From: Rhodospirillaceae bacterium
GTDB taxonomy: Bacteria > Pseudomonadota > Alphaproteobacteria > Rhodospirillales > Rhodospirillaceae
DNA: 64,000 nucleotides
Reading direction: 5' to 3'
Assembly: GCA_040219235.1 (NCBI GenBank)
Contig: JAVJSV010000005.1
Span: forward strand, 1-64,000
Every line of letters starts with the position of its first letter. The stretch's first letter is position 1. A model generated the notes under the pieces. The model made no database searches. It was not told the DNA's origin and was given only the letters and a program-made list of their open reading frames with translations. Of this stretch, positions 44,780 to 52,622 are shown piece by piece. The position numbers and the translations under genes were made by a program.

Positions 44780-47074
44780 TTAGCTACACTTTGAAAAGCC
44801 GCAGCTGGTGCAGGAATCACAGCCTTCCTGACGCATCAGTGCATACATGCCGCATTTCGGGCAGGCCCGGAAGCGCGGATCACGGGCCGGGCGGTCGAGC
44901 CGCACCACATTATCCGGTTCTTTCTCAGCCAGGTTCAGGTTGGCGTCCGACTCTGTCACCAAAAACCCGATCTCAATCATATGCTGTTCAATCACCCCAC
45001 CAATGGCGGCCAGCAGGCTCGGCACATAGCGGCCATTCATCCATTGGCCGCCGCGCGGATCAAACACGGCTTTGAGTTCTTCCACAACAAATCCAACATC
45101 ACCCCCGCGACGGAACACAGCCGAGATCATGCGGGTCAAAGCCACCGTCCAGGCGTAGTGCTCCATGTTCTTGGAGTTAATAAACACTTCAAACGGGCGG
45201 CGTTGGGATTGTCCGTCTGGCGTTTGCACCAGGATATCGTTGACCGTGATGTAAATGGCGTGATCGCTCTCGGGCCATTTCAGCTTGTAAGTCTGACCCG
45301 GAATGGCATCGGGCCGGTCCAGCGGCTGGGACGTGTCATGGGGTATCATCGGCGCGGCAACGGCTTCAGCCGCGTCAGCCTTTTTGACCTCCAGGACCGC
45401 CCCGCGCACGTCGGATGGTCTGTAGGTTGTGCAGCCTTTGCAGCCGGTTTCGTAGGCCGTCATATACACGTTGGCGAACTGCTCGAACGGAAAGTCTTCC
45501 GGCACATTGATGGTTTTGGAAATCGCGCTGTCCACGTGCCTTTGCACGGCGGCCTGCATGGCCAGATGTGCTGCGGGGTGCAGTGTTTGCGCATCAACAA
45601 AGTACGCGGGCAACGCCGCATCCTCGCCGAATTGATCGCGGAACATGCGATAGGCGTAGTCGCTAACCTCCTGGGATTTCCGGCTGCCGTCCGGCTGCAC
45701 CACGTGACGCGTGTAGGTGAAGCTGAATACAGGCTCAATGCCTGACGAGACGTTATCAGCAAACAGTGAGATCGTGCCCGTTGGCGCAATAGATGTCAGT
45801 AGGGCGTTGCGAATGCCGTATTCGGCGATGCCATCACGGATATCCTGCGGCAGTGCCTGAATGGTCGGGCTGGCCAGATACCCTTCCTTTTCAAACAGCG
45901 GGAACGCACCTTTCTCTTTGGCAAGGTCAATAGAGGCGCGGTAGGCCGCATGAGAAATGATCTCAGCCCAGCGTTCCGCCGCTGCCACGGCCTCTGGCGT
46001 TCCGTAGGTCAGTCCGCAGAGAATGAGGGCATCCGCCAAACCTGTAATGCCAAGGCCAATACGACGCTTGTTCACCGCTTCGTTGCGCTGTTCTGCCACC
46101 GGGTAGCGGGAAGCTTCGACCACATTGTCCATCATACGGGCCGCGGTCGCGGCAACACGGCTGAGCGCATCTTCATCGACGCGGGCGTTCTTGGTAAAAG
46201 GCTCGTTAACAAAACGTGCCAGATTAATCGAGCCCAGAAGACAGGTGCCGTAAGGTGGCAAAGGCTGTTCACCGCAAGGGTTGGTCGCTGCGATCTGCTC
46301 ACAATAGGCCAGATTGTTTCGGGCATTGATGCGGTCAATAAAGATCACACCGGGTTCAGCGTAATCATACGTGGCACGCATCATGCTGTCCCACAATGCC
46401 TTGGCTTTTAGAGTTTTATACTTGTGTCCGCCGAAGGTTAGCGTCCAGTCGCCATCCTCTTTGACCGCGGCCATAAAGTCATCAGTGGCCAGAACGGATA
46501 GATTAAAGTTCGTTAACCGTCCCTGGGTTTGCTTGGCCTTGATGAAGGCTTCGATATCCGGGTGATCACAACGCATCGTTGCCATCATCGCGCCACGGCG
46601 GGAGCCAGCGCTCATGATCGTGCGGCACATGGCATCCCACACGTCCATAAACGATAGCGGTCCAGAGGCATCCGCGCCGACGCCTTTCACCGGTGCCCCT
46701 TTGGGGCGCAGCGTGGAGAAGTCGTACCCAATGCCGCCACCTTGCTGCATCGTCAGGGCGGCTTCTTTCAGGTTTTCAAAAATGGACGCCATGTCATCGC
46801 CAATGGTGCCCATGACAAAGCAATTGTGCAGCGTAACAGTTCGTTTTGTACCTGCACCGGCCAGAATCCGCCCCCCAGGCAGGAACTGGTAACCTGCAAG
46901 CGCTTGATAAAACTGGGGTTCCCAGGCGGCAGGGTCATTTTCGACAGACGCCAGGGCTTCTGCCACTCTCTGCCAGGTGTCCGCGACTGTTTTGTCCACA
47001 ACTTGACCGTCAGATGCCTTAAAACGGTACTTCATGTCCCAAATTTCGCTGGCAATGGCAGATAGTGCGACCAC
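44780..47074 (-). CDS. nrdJ: Adenosylcobalamin-dependent (class II) ribonucleotide reductase
   Basis: 764 residues, class II enzyme that makes deoxynucleotides using coenzyme B12. Visible are GGRILAGAGTKRTVTLHNCFVMG (substrate loop region), LQQGGGIGYDFSTLRPKG-like core, NPCGEQPLPPYGTCLLGSINL with a catalytic Cys, GLGITGLAD and PTGTISLFADNVSSGIEP. The C-terminal end is a Cys-rich tail (CPKCGMYALMRQEGCDSCTSCGFSKCS region) that passes electrons to the active site. The start is GTG at 47074, supported by AAGGAG 8 bases upstream. No class I genes are seen in the window. Confidence 0.95.
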   Translation of the reverse strand: MVALSAIASEIWDMKYRFKASDGQVVDKTVADTWQRVAEALASVENDPAAWEPQFYQALAGYQFLPGGRILAGAGTKRTVTLHNCFVMGTIGDDMASIFENLKEAALTMQQGGGIGYDFSTLRPKGAPVKGVGADASGPLSFMDVWDAMCRTIMSAGSRRGAMMATMRCDHPDIEAFIKAKQTQGRLTNFNLSVLATDDFMAAVKEDGDWTLTFGGHKYKTLKAKALWDSMMRATYDYAEPGVIFIDRINARNNLAYCEQIAATNPCGEQPLPPYGTCLLGSINLARFVNEPFTKNARVDEDALSRVAATAARMMDNVVEASRYPVAEQRNEAVNKRRIGLGITGLADALILCGLTYGTPEAVAAAERWAEIISHAAYRASIDLAKEKGAFPLFEKEGYLASPTIQALPQDIRDGIAEYGIRNALLTSIAPTGTISLFADNVSSGIEPVFSFTYTRHVVQPDGSRKSQEVSDYAYRMFRDQFGEDAALPAYFVDAQTLHPAAHLAMQAAVQRHVDSAISKTINVPEDFPFEQFANVYMTAYETGCKGCTTYRPSDVRGAVLEVKKADAAEAVAAPMIPHDTSQPLDRPDAIPGQTYKLKWPESDHAIYITVNDILVQTPDGQSQRRPFEVFINSKNMEHYAWTVALTRMISAVFRRGGDVGFVVEELKAVFDPRGGQWMNGRYVPSLLAAIGGVIEQHMIEIGFLVTESDANLNLAEKEPDNVVRLDRPARDPRFRACPKCGMYALMRQEGCDSCTSCGFSKCS

Positions 47075-47101
47075 GATTTACGCTCCTTAGGTGCTCCGGC
47101 A

Positions 47102-47336
47102 GACTCTGACGGGGGCGCACTCTAATCCTAGAGTGTTAAAAAGTCCCGTAAAAGTGGGGCTTACAACGTATCGTGCTTCCTATCCCAACGACTCGCCAAC
47201 AAGCCTGGACTTTTACGTAAATGGCTCTGTTGAGGCGAAACGGATTGTCACATAACTGTCTGAAAACACAGTTTAAAATCTGGAACAGCTGAAGCTCTCT
47301 CTCAATCACTTGAGTTTTCCCACAGACTTATCCACA
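47102..47336 (-). promoter_or_regulatory. nrdJ upstream region: DnaA box, GANTC sites, small dyad
   Basis: The 310-base gap 47075-47384 has no gene. It holds an exact DnaA box TTATCCACA at 47328-47336, GANTC sites at 47102-47106 and 47190-47194, and a dyad CACTCTA-ATCC-TAGAGTG at 47118-47135. No cobalamin riboswitch core or NrdR box is visible. Control of nucleotide reduction by the cell cycle is inferred. Confidence 0.55.
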
Positions 47337-47384
47337 TGGACCGGATTTCTTCGTCAGGAGGTCACAATAAACAATGATTGCTAC

Positions 47385-48101
47385 TCAGACAGTGCGATCT
47401 GGGCCGGGCAGTTTTTTACTGGCGGTTTCAATTGCAGTGCGCAAAGCCGTCAAAAACTCAGCGCGCGTTAATCCGGCTGGAATTGCAGGGAGGATTTGAA
47501 AGATGATCGTGCCAGGTAACTTTTTCAGGCGCGTCTTCCCCCAAATTTCCGCTGTGTTCAGAGCCATTGGAATAACAGGGGCATCGCAGTGGGCATAGAG
47601 GGCGGCAATTCCCGGCTTATATTCTTCGTAATACCCTGGTGCCGTCCGCGTGCCTTCAGGAAAGATGAGCAATGACTCACCCCGCGCTAAGGCCTCGTTG
47701 GCACCCCGTAAAATCTGACGCATCGCACTCGCCCCAGCCCCCCGGTTGATGGGGATGAGTCCACCGCGTTTGATGTACCACCCGACTAGCGGGATCCATT
47801 GAAGTGACTGCTTGAGAATAAAGACCGGGTATTTGAACATCAGAAAAAGCATGTAGGTTTCAAATGCGGATTGATGCTGGGCTGCCAAAATGCAGGGACC
47901 GTCCGGCAGGTTTTCACGGCCCCGTATTTCAAACTTTACGCCAACAATCCACTTGGCCATCGCAGCCACACCGTGCGACCAAAAACGGGTGACGGATAGC
48001 GCGCCTAACCGGGTCACGAGGAAGGGGAGCCCAAGCAATGCGACACTCAAGGTCCAGACTAAAAATAAGACAAGGTACAACGTTGATCGCAGAGCTATCA
48101 C
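47385..48101 (-). CDS. plsC: 1-acyl-sn-glycerol-3-phosphate acyltransferase
   Basis: 238 residues. One membrane helix at the N-terminus (RSTLYLVLFLVWTLSVALLG, residues 5-24), then the acyltransferase domain with AAQHQSAFET (H-x4-E in place of the classical H-x4-D, a variant I also recall from related bacteria), the glycerol-binding GGLIPINRG and IFPEGTRT. It makes phosphatidic acid. The start is GTG at 48101, overlapping the previous stop by 4 bases with GGGAG 7 bases upstream; the frame is open further but that part is coding in another frame. Confidence 0.92.
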   Translation of the reverse strand: MIALRSTLYLVLFLVWTLSVALLGLPFLVTRLGALSVTRFWSHGVAAMAKWIVGVKFEIRGRENLPDGPCILAAQHQSAFETYMLFLMFKYPVFILKQSLQWIPLVGWYIKRGGLIPINRGAGASAMRQILRGANEALARGESLLIFPEGTRTAPGYYEEYKPGIAALYAHCDAPVIPMALNTAEIWGKTRLKKLPGTIIFQILPAIPAGLTRAEFLTALRTAIETASKKLPGPDRTV

Positions 48102-48742
48102 TCTGTAACTCCCTTTTCTGGCCCAGGCTCTGAACTCAGGGGTAGGGGAGCCAGACCCAGTTTCACTCTGAGGTAAGCTATAATGTACTTCGTGTATTCT
48201 CGCGCCAGCAGACTTGTGGTGCCTGGATATTTCCACCAATCGGCTTTGACTTGATCCGGGAAAACCGGATGGGCGACCATGTGGACGTTTGGCATGGCAT
48301 ACTGAAACTCAAGCAAGCTCCGAGGCATGTGGTAGGCTGCCGTCACAAGCCGGATAGAATGAATGTTGTTTTGCTCTACCCATTTCGACGTTTCTGAGGC
48401 ATTGCCTGGTGTATCTTCCGCATCTGACCCGATGGCGATGCGATTCGACAGATTATCTTGGCTAATCGGGCTCGTCTCCAAGATATCAGTAATACTCACC
48501 GACCGACCGACCCCAGATACGAAAAGCCGCGGTGACATGCCGCGCTCTAGCAAGGCAATGCCTTCATCGACACGCCCGCTTCCGCCAGTCAGAACAACGA
48601 TGGCGTCTGTTACCGTGGTTGTGTCTTTTATCTCCTCAGGCACGCTTTGCCCATATGCAATCAGGCCGATAAGCCAACTCAGAGCCAATGCGGCCGCTAG
48701 CGTGAGGGCGATACGCTTCAATGAAAAGGTCTTTACGGCCAT
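48098..48742 (-). CDS. YdcF/DUF218-family protein
   Basis: 214 residues. A signal anchor (about 8-30: RIALTLAAALALSWLIGLIA) leads to a DUF218 domain: TDAIVVLTGGSGRVDEGIAL, LFVSGVGR, ETSKWVEQNN, LVTAAYHMPRSL and HPVFP. Relatives (YdcF, SanA, ElyC) act at the envelope and some bind nucleotide; ElyC is tied to peptidoglycan precursor use. Placed between ftsX and plsC with gaps of 2 and -4 bases, so part of the ftsEX operon. Confidence 0.9.
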   Translation of the reverse strand: MAVKTFSLKRIALTLAAALALSWLIGLIAYGQSVPEEIKDTTTVTDAIVVLTGGSGRVDEGIALLERGMSPRLFVSGVGRSVSITDILETSPISQDNLSNRIAIGSDAEDTPGNASETSKWVEQNNIHSIRLVTAAYHMPRSLLEFQYAMPNVHMVAHPVFPDQVKADWWKYPGTTSLLAREYTKYIIAYLRVKLGLAPLPLSSEPGPEKGVTE

Positions 48743-48744
48743 GG

Positions 48745-49635
48745 CTAAATCATGGACCGCAATGTGCTCAGTACGGTCAGGTAAGCCGTGACCATTGCCA
48801 ATCCGGCGGCTATAAGTGCGACCAACGGGGATGTGAGCCAGAACGCTAGTCCCAAGTTAATGTCAGGCAAGAATCCGCTTTCAACATTGCTCGCCAGCAC
48901 ACCGATAATGATCAGCGCAATAAGTCCTGCTGTAAGGCCACCAGCGCATCCTTTGGCCGCAGCAACTAACGTTCTTTTGGCAAATTGACTGGCGACGTAC
49001 ATGTCTTTGGCGCCAATGAAGTGCAGGACAGAGATGACCTCTTTAAACTCGGCCAAGCTGGCGCGTGTGGCGTAAATAATTGTGAGCGCTAGCGCTAATG
49101 TCACGACCATTGCAACGCCGATTGTGAGAGTTCTAAACCCCTCAGTCAGATTGATAAGGTGTTCAAACCACCGTCTATGGTCGTCGATGATGGCGTCTGG
49201 AACAACAGCGGCGACTGCTGCCTTCAAATTCTCTATAGCGTCGGCGGAATCATCTGAAAGTGAAACATCTATAAGATCTGGGAGCGGCAAGTTGCTCGCT
49301 GCAGCGCCCTCGCCAAGCCACGGTGCGAGAAGAGCGTCAATTTCTTCGTCTGTGAGTGCGCGGGCAGACTCTACGTTGGGAAGAACCGTCAATGCGTCAA
49401 GTGCGCGGGCTGTTCGCGCCTCATTGGCATCTTCTTCAGTGCTTGCGGGAAGGGCGGGGATTTGCACCGTTACGGTGCCGGTGACGGAGCGAGACCAGCC
49501 TGAAAGAATAGAGTCAAAAACGGTCACGCCACTGACGGATAAGATACCCAGAAAGACCATGATCGCAACGAGCCATGGAATAAACCTAGAGGCGCTGTCA
49601 CCCCCTAAGGGGAGATCAGTTCTCAGACTCATCAT
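48745..49635 (-). CDS. ftsX: Cell division protein FtsX
   Basis: 296 residues with the FtsX order: one N-terminal membrane helix (about 18-40: IPWLVAIMVFLGILSVSGV), a periplasmic domain (about 55-165; ALPASTEED and LPNVESARALTDEE), and three further helices (about 170-192, 220-245, 265-290). It is the membrane half of FtsEX, which in other bacteria drives peptidoglycan hydrolase activation at the septum. The ATG overlaps the ftsE stop by 4 bases. Confidence 0.93.
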   Translation of the reverse strand: MMSLRTDLPLGGDSASRFIPWLVAIMVFLGILSVSGVTVFDSILSGWSRSVTGTVTVQIPALPASTEEDANEARTARALDALTVLPNVESARALTDEEIDALLAPWLGEGAAASNLPLPDLIDVSLSDDSADAIENLKAAVAAVVPDAIIDDHRRWFEHLINLTEGFRTLTIGVAMVVTLALALTIIYATRASLAEFKEVISVLHFIGAKDMYVASQFAKRTLVAAAKGCAGGLTAGLIALIIIGVLASNVESGFLPDINLGLAFWLTSPLVALIAAGLAMVTAYLTVLSTLRSMI

Positions 49636-50387
49636 GGCGCGGTCCTTTCCGCGACTGGACCCTTGGCATCGGGGTGCGGCGATAAGGGAGGTAGCTCTGT
49701 CAGGTTGCCATTGGCCAAAGTGAGGCGTGGAAAACCAAACCGTTGCACCAGTTGCTCGCTATGGGTTGCGATGACGATTGTGGAGCCCAGTTTGTTGAGT
49801 TCAATAAACAGTTGCATCAAGCGCAGTGCGATCTGATCGTCCACATTGCCTGTTGGCTCATCAGCCAAGATTAAACGAGGGCGGTTGACGACAGCCCGAG
49901 CGATCGCGACGCGTTGCTTCTGCCCCCCTGACAAAATAGGGGGGCTAGCGTCCATGTAATCTTCAAGTCCGACCCAAGATAACAGCTCGGTGACATTACT
50001 CTTGATTTCAGGTTCCGATAGCCCCGCCACGCGCAATGGCAAAGCAACATTGTCAAAAGTCGAAAGATGGTCAAGTAAACGAAACTCTTGAAATACGACT
50101 CCAACTTTGCGGCGAATTGCAGGCAGTTCGCCACGTGCAGCGGCGGTCACATTCGTGCCAAAAAGATGAACAACGCCGTTGGTTGGACGCTGGTCGAGGT
50201 AGAGGAGTTTTAGCAGTGAGGTTTTACCTGCGCCGGAGGGACCGGTTAGAAAATGGAAAGCCCCTTGCCGCAGAGTCAGGTTAAGGCTTGTTAAAACGTC
50301 CGGACCTTCTTCGTACCGAAGGCTGACGTTATTAAGTGTCACGGCTGGAGCCTGACTCATATTCTGATGTGACTCGCTATCTTTCAC
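49632..50387 (-). CDS. ftsE: Cell division ATP-binding protein FtsE
   Basis: 251 residues, an ABC ATPase: Walker [10 protein letters not shown] (about 44-52), Q-loop VFQEFRLL, signature [15 protein letters not shown] and Walker [13 protein letters not shown]. It powers FtsX. A GTG at 50387 gives the longest form and an ATG at 50360 (MSQAP) a shorter one; neither has a strong ribosome site. GANTC triplets at 50354 and 50371 fall at the beginning, which may link expression to methylation. Divergent from the zinc-ribbon gene. Confidence 0.95.
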   Translation of the reverse strand: MKDSESHQNMSQAPAVTLNNVSLRYEEGPDVLTSLNLTLRQGAFHFLTGPSGAGKTSLLKLLYLDQRPTNGVVHLFGTNVTAAARGELPAIRRKVGVVFQEFRLLDHLSTFDNVALPLRVAGLSEPEIKSNVTELLSWVGLEDYMDASPPILSGGQKQRVAIARAVVNRPRLILADEPTGNVDDQIALRLMQLFIELNKLGSTIVIATHSEQLVQRFGFPRLTLANGNLTELPPLSPHPDAKGPVAERTAP

Positions 50388-50419
50388 TTGTTAAGTCTGC
50401 CTGTATTTCCCAGCTATCT

Positions 50420-50441
50420 TAACTTAATAAGAATAACTTAA
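50420..50441. promoter_or_regulatory. Direct repeat TAACTTAA between ftsE and the zinc-ribbon gene
   Basis: TAACTTAA occurs at 50420-50427 and 50434-50441, 14 bases apart, in an AT-rich divergent promoter region. It contains the TTAA(C) half-site of CtrA boxes, but not the 7-base spacing. Confidence 0.4.
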
Positions 50442-50540
50442 CTGTATGTTTTAATATCAATGCCCAGGGTCACAGCAGCTGTGTACTGGGTAAAACACTT
50501 TATATGGTATACTCAAGCGGTATCCAACACAGGACCTTGC

Positions 50541-52622
50541 ATGCGTATCACGTGCCCAAATTGTACCGCAGGTTTTGAGATTCCCACTCAGCTGCTTGGC
50601 CGCAAAGGCAGAAGTCTCAAATGCGCCACATGTGGCCATTCGTGGTTTCAAGCGGCTGTGGTTGATGAAATTGATCTTGCAGACGTGTTGGCGGAGACAA
50701 AAAAAGACGCTTCCAAAGATATGGGGGGCGCGGCCAAAAAACCCGATGCAGCTGCAGCAGGGCCAACAGCACAGGCTGCCGCAAAATCCGGGGGCGGCAG
50801 TCGCACGCCTGATACGGCGGCTGTCGCCGCAGCCGCAAACGCTGCCTTAGAGCAAGGCGCTACGGGTGGGCCGGGGAGTGCGCCGCCGGGAAAGGCGACC
50901 TCAATCGCTTCCGGTGACGATGGCGGTCATGGCGGCCCGCAGGCGGCCGCACTCGCAGGTAAATCCATGCGAGACCAAGCTGGGGCAACCGCGACGGGTG
51001 AAGAAGCCGTTTCGTGGATGGAGAAACAGCCAGAGTATCAGGGCCAAGCTGGTGCTATGCCGATGGAACAGTCAAACACCGACCAGCAGGGCTGGAACCA
51101 GCCAGGCATGGAACCGGGAGCGACTGGTGGTCCAGGCGCTGCGCCGCAAAGTGCAGATGCCGGATATGCTGGCGAACAAGGGGCGGTCGGTGGCCCAGGA
51201 GCTGCACCTCAAGCGCAAGAACCGGGATATCCTGCGCCAGGAAAATCCCTAAAAGGTGAAGAAGCGCCTGCCGGACCTGCGGAGAAGCCTATCTCTTGGT
51301 TAGACCGTGACCCCAGCGCGGCTGCAACAGGTATTCCAGGCATGCCTGGGATGCCCGGTGCACTGCCCGCAGCGATGCCGGGAGCCTCGGCTATAGCAGG
51401 TGGAGGCGCTGCTATGGGTGGCGCTCTTGGAGCGGCCCCAGGCGCTATGGGCGGCGCCCCTGGAGCTGCCCCAGGCGCTATGAGTGGTGCGGCAGCGCCA
51501 CCGCCAGTCCCAGGACAAAGTATGATGGGGCGGGATCCGATGTCTGGTCCCGGTGCCGGGGCGGTTTCTCAATTGACGGGTCAGCAGGTGCAAGCTTCTG
51601 GGCAAGGTGCCCGGTCAATGCTCTCGGGTGAAACGGTCGGCGGCCCAGGGGGGGCGGCTCAATCGCAAATGGGTGGTGATATCAATGCGCCTGGGGGCGT
51701 CGCGGTGTCTATGCTGGATGGCAGCGAACATGCAGGTGGAGCCCAGGGTGGTGCGCCAGAGGAAGGCGCGAATGGCGGCCCGGGTCAGTCGATGCTGGGC
51801 GAGGACGAAGAGGGTGGCGCCAGCGGTGGTCCAGGTCAAGCCCCCGCAGGTATTGAGGAAAATGATTCAAACGATGACTCCTTGGATGACGATGATTCTT
51901 TCCATCAGGCTGAGCGTGGTGCTGGCGACGATGATGAGTTGGACCGCGATGATCTAGCCGACGACGAAGATGATGATGCTTTCCATCAGGCGGAGCGCGG
52001 TGAGGGCGAAGAAGGCGATGAAGATGATGCAGACGAATTAGTTGATCCGGACGATGATCGCCCTGACTTCGGGGGAAGTGCCGCTTCAGATGATGAAGAC
52101 GACCCAGAGGATGACGATCTCGCCGAAGATGAGGACGATGAACAAAGCGAGAGCGATAAGCCTAAGAAAAAGAAACCAACCAAAAAAAGTAAACCCTTGG
52201 ACCCTGCGTACGTCACTGCAGTGGTGATGACCGTCGTTGTTGGCCTTATCGGGAGTGTTTTGTTCGCGGCTCGTGATCAATTGAGTGATCTGTGGCCCGG
52301 AATTAATGGTGTTTATGAGGCGCTTGGTCTGGATGATGATTCTGCCGAAGGACTACGGCTGTCGTCACCCGTGCCTGTTCGTATCATGAAGGGCGGTGTA
52401 CAGACTCTTGTTGTGTCTGGGTTCGTTACAAACTTGAGCCCGAACATTCAGCCGGTGCCAAATGTCAAATTGATGCTAATTGATAAAGACAATAATGTCG
52501 TGCAGGAGACATCTGCCGCCCCATCATCACCGACGATTGATCCAAACTCAACGCAGCCATACCGCATAGAGTTACAGCTGCCCGTTGAATCTGCAACGAG
52601 CTTGAAAGTGGATTGGGACTAA
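50541..52622 (+). CDS. MJ0042-type zinc-ribbon membrane protein with long low-complexity linker
   Basis: 693 residues. Zinc ribbon at the N-terminus (CPNCTAGFEIP and KCATCGHSWF, residues 5-39), then about 400 residues of disordered Gly/Ala/Pro/Gln-rich sequence with at least six GGPG and repeated SM/SW-L motifs. An acidic stretch (about 435-545) has FHQAERG twice, then a Lys-rich patch, one membrane helix (about 556-578: VTAVVMTVVVGLIGSVLFAA) and a C-terminal DUF3426-like domain outside. AGGA is 6 bases before the ATG at 50541. Function unknown; the place beside ftsEX is suggestive. Confidence 0.88.
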   Translation: MRITCPNCTAGFEIPTQLLGRKGRSLKCATCGHSWFQAAVVDEIDLADVLAETKKDASKDMGGAAKKPDAAAAGPTAQAAAKSGGGSRTPDTAAVAAAANAALEQGATGGPGSAPPGKATSIASGDDGGHGGPQAAALAGKSMRDQAGATATGEEAVSWMEKQPEYQGQAGAMPMEQSNTDQQGWNQPGMEPGATGGPGAAPQSADAGYAGEQGAVGGPGAAPQAQEPGYPAPGKSLKGEEAPAGPAEKPISWLDRDPSAAATGIPGMPGMPGALPAAMPGASAIAGGGAAMGGALGAAPGAMGGAPGAAPGAMSGAAAPPPVPGQSMMGRDPMSGPGAGAVSQLTGQQVQASGQGARSMLSGETVGGPGGAAQSQMGGDINAPGGVAVSMLDGSEHAGGAQGGAPEEGANGGPGQSMLGEDEEGGASGGPGQAPAGIEENDSNDDSLDDDDSFHQAERGAGDDDELDRDDLADDEDDDAFHQAERGEGEEGDEDDADELVDPDDDRPDFGGSAASDDEDDPEDDDLAEDEDDEQSESDKPKKKKPTKKSKPLDPAYVTAVVMTVVVGLIGSVLFAARDQLSDLWPGINGVYEALGLDDDSAEGLRLSSPVPVRIMKGGVQTLVVSGFVTNLSPNIQPVPNVKLMLIDKDNNVVQETSAAPSSPTIDPNSTQPYRIELQLPVESATSLKVDWD

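Noticed and set aside
47075-47384. Cobalamin riboswitch upstream of nrdJ
   Set aside because: No B12-box-like core or suitable stem set is visible; only a DnaA box, GANTC sites and a small dyad.
50419-50441. Classical CtrA box between ftsE and the zinc-ribbon gene
   Set aside because: TTAA half-sites are present, but none are 7 bases apart.
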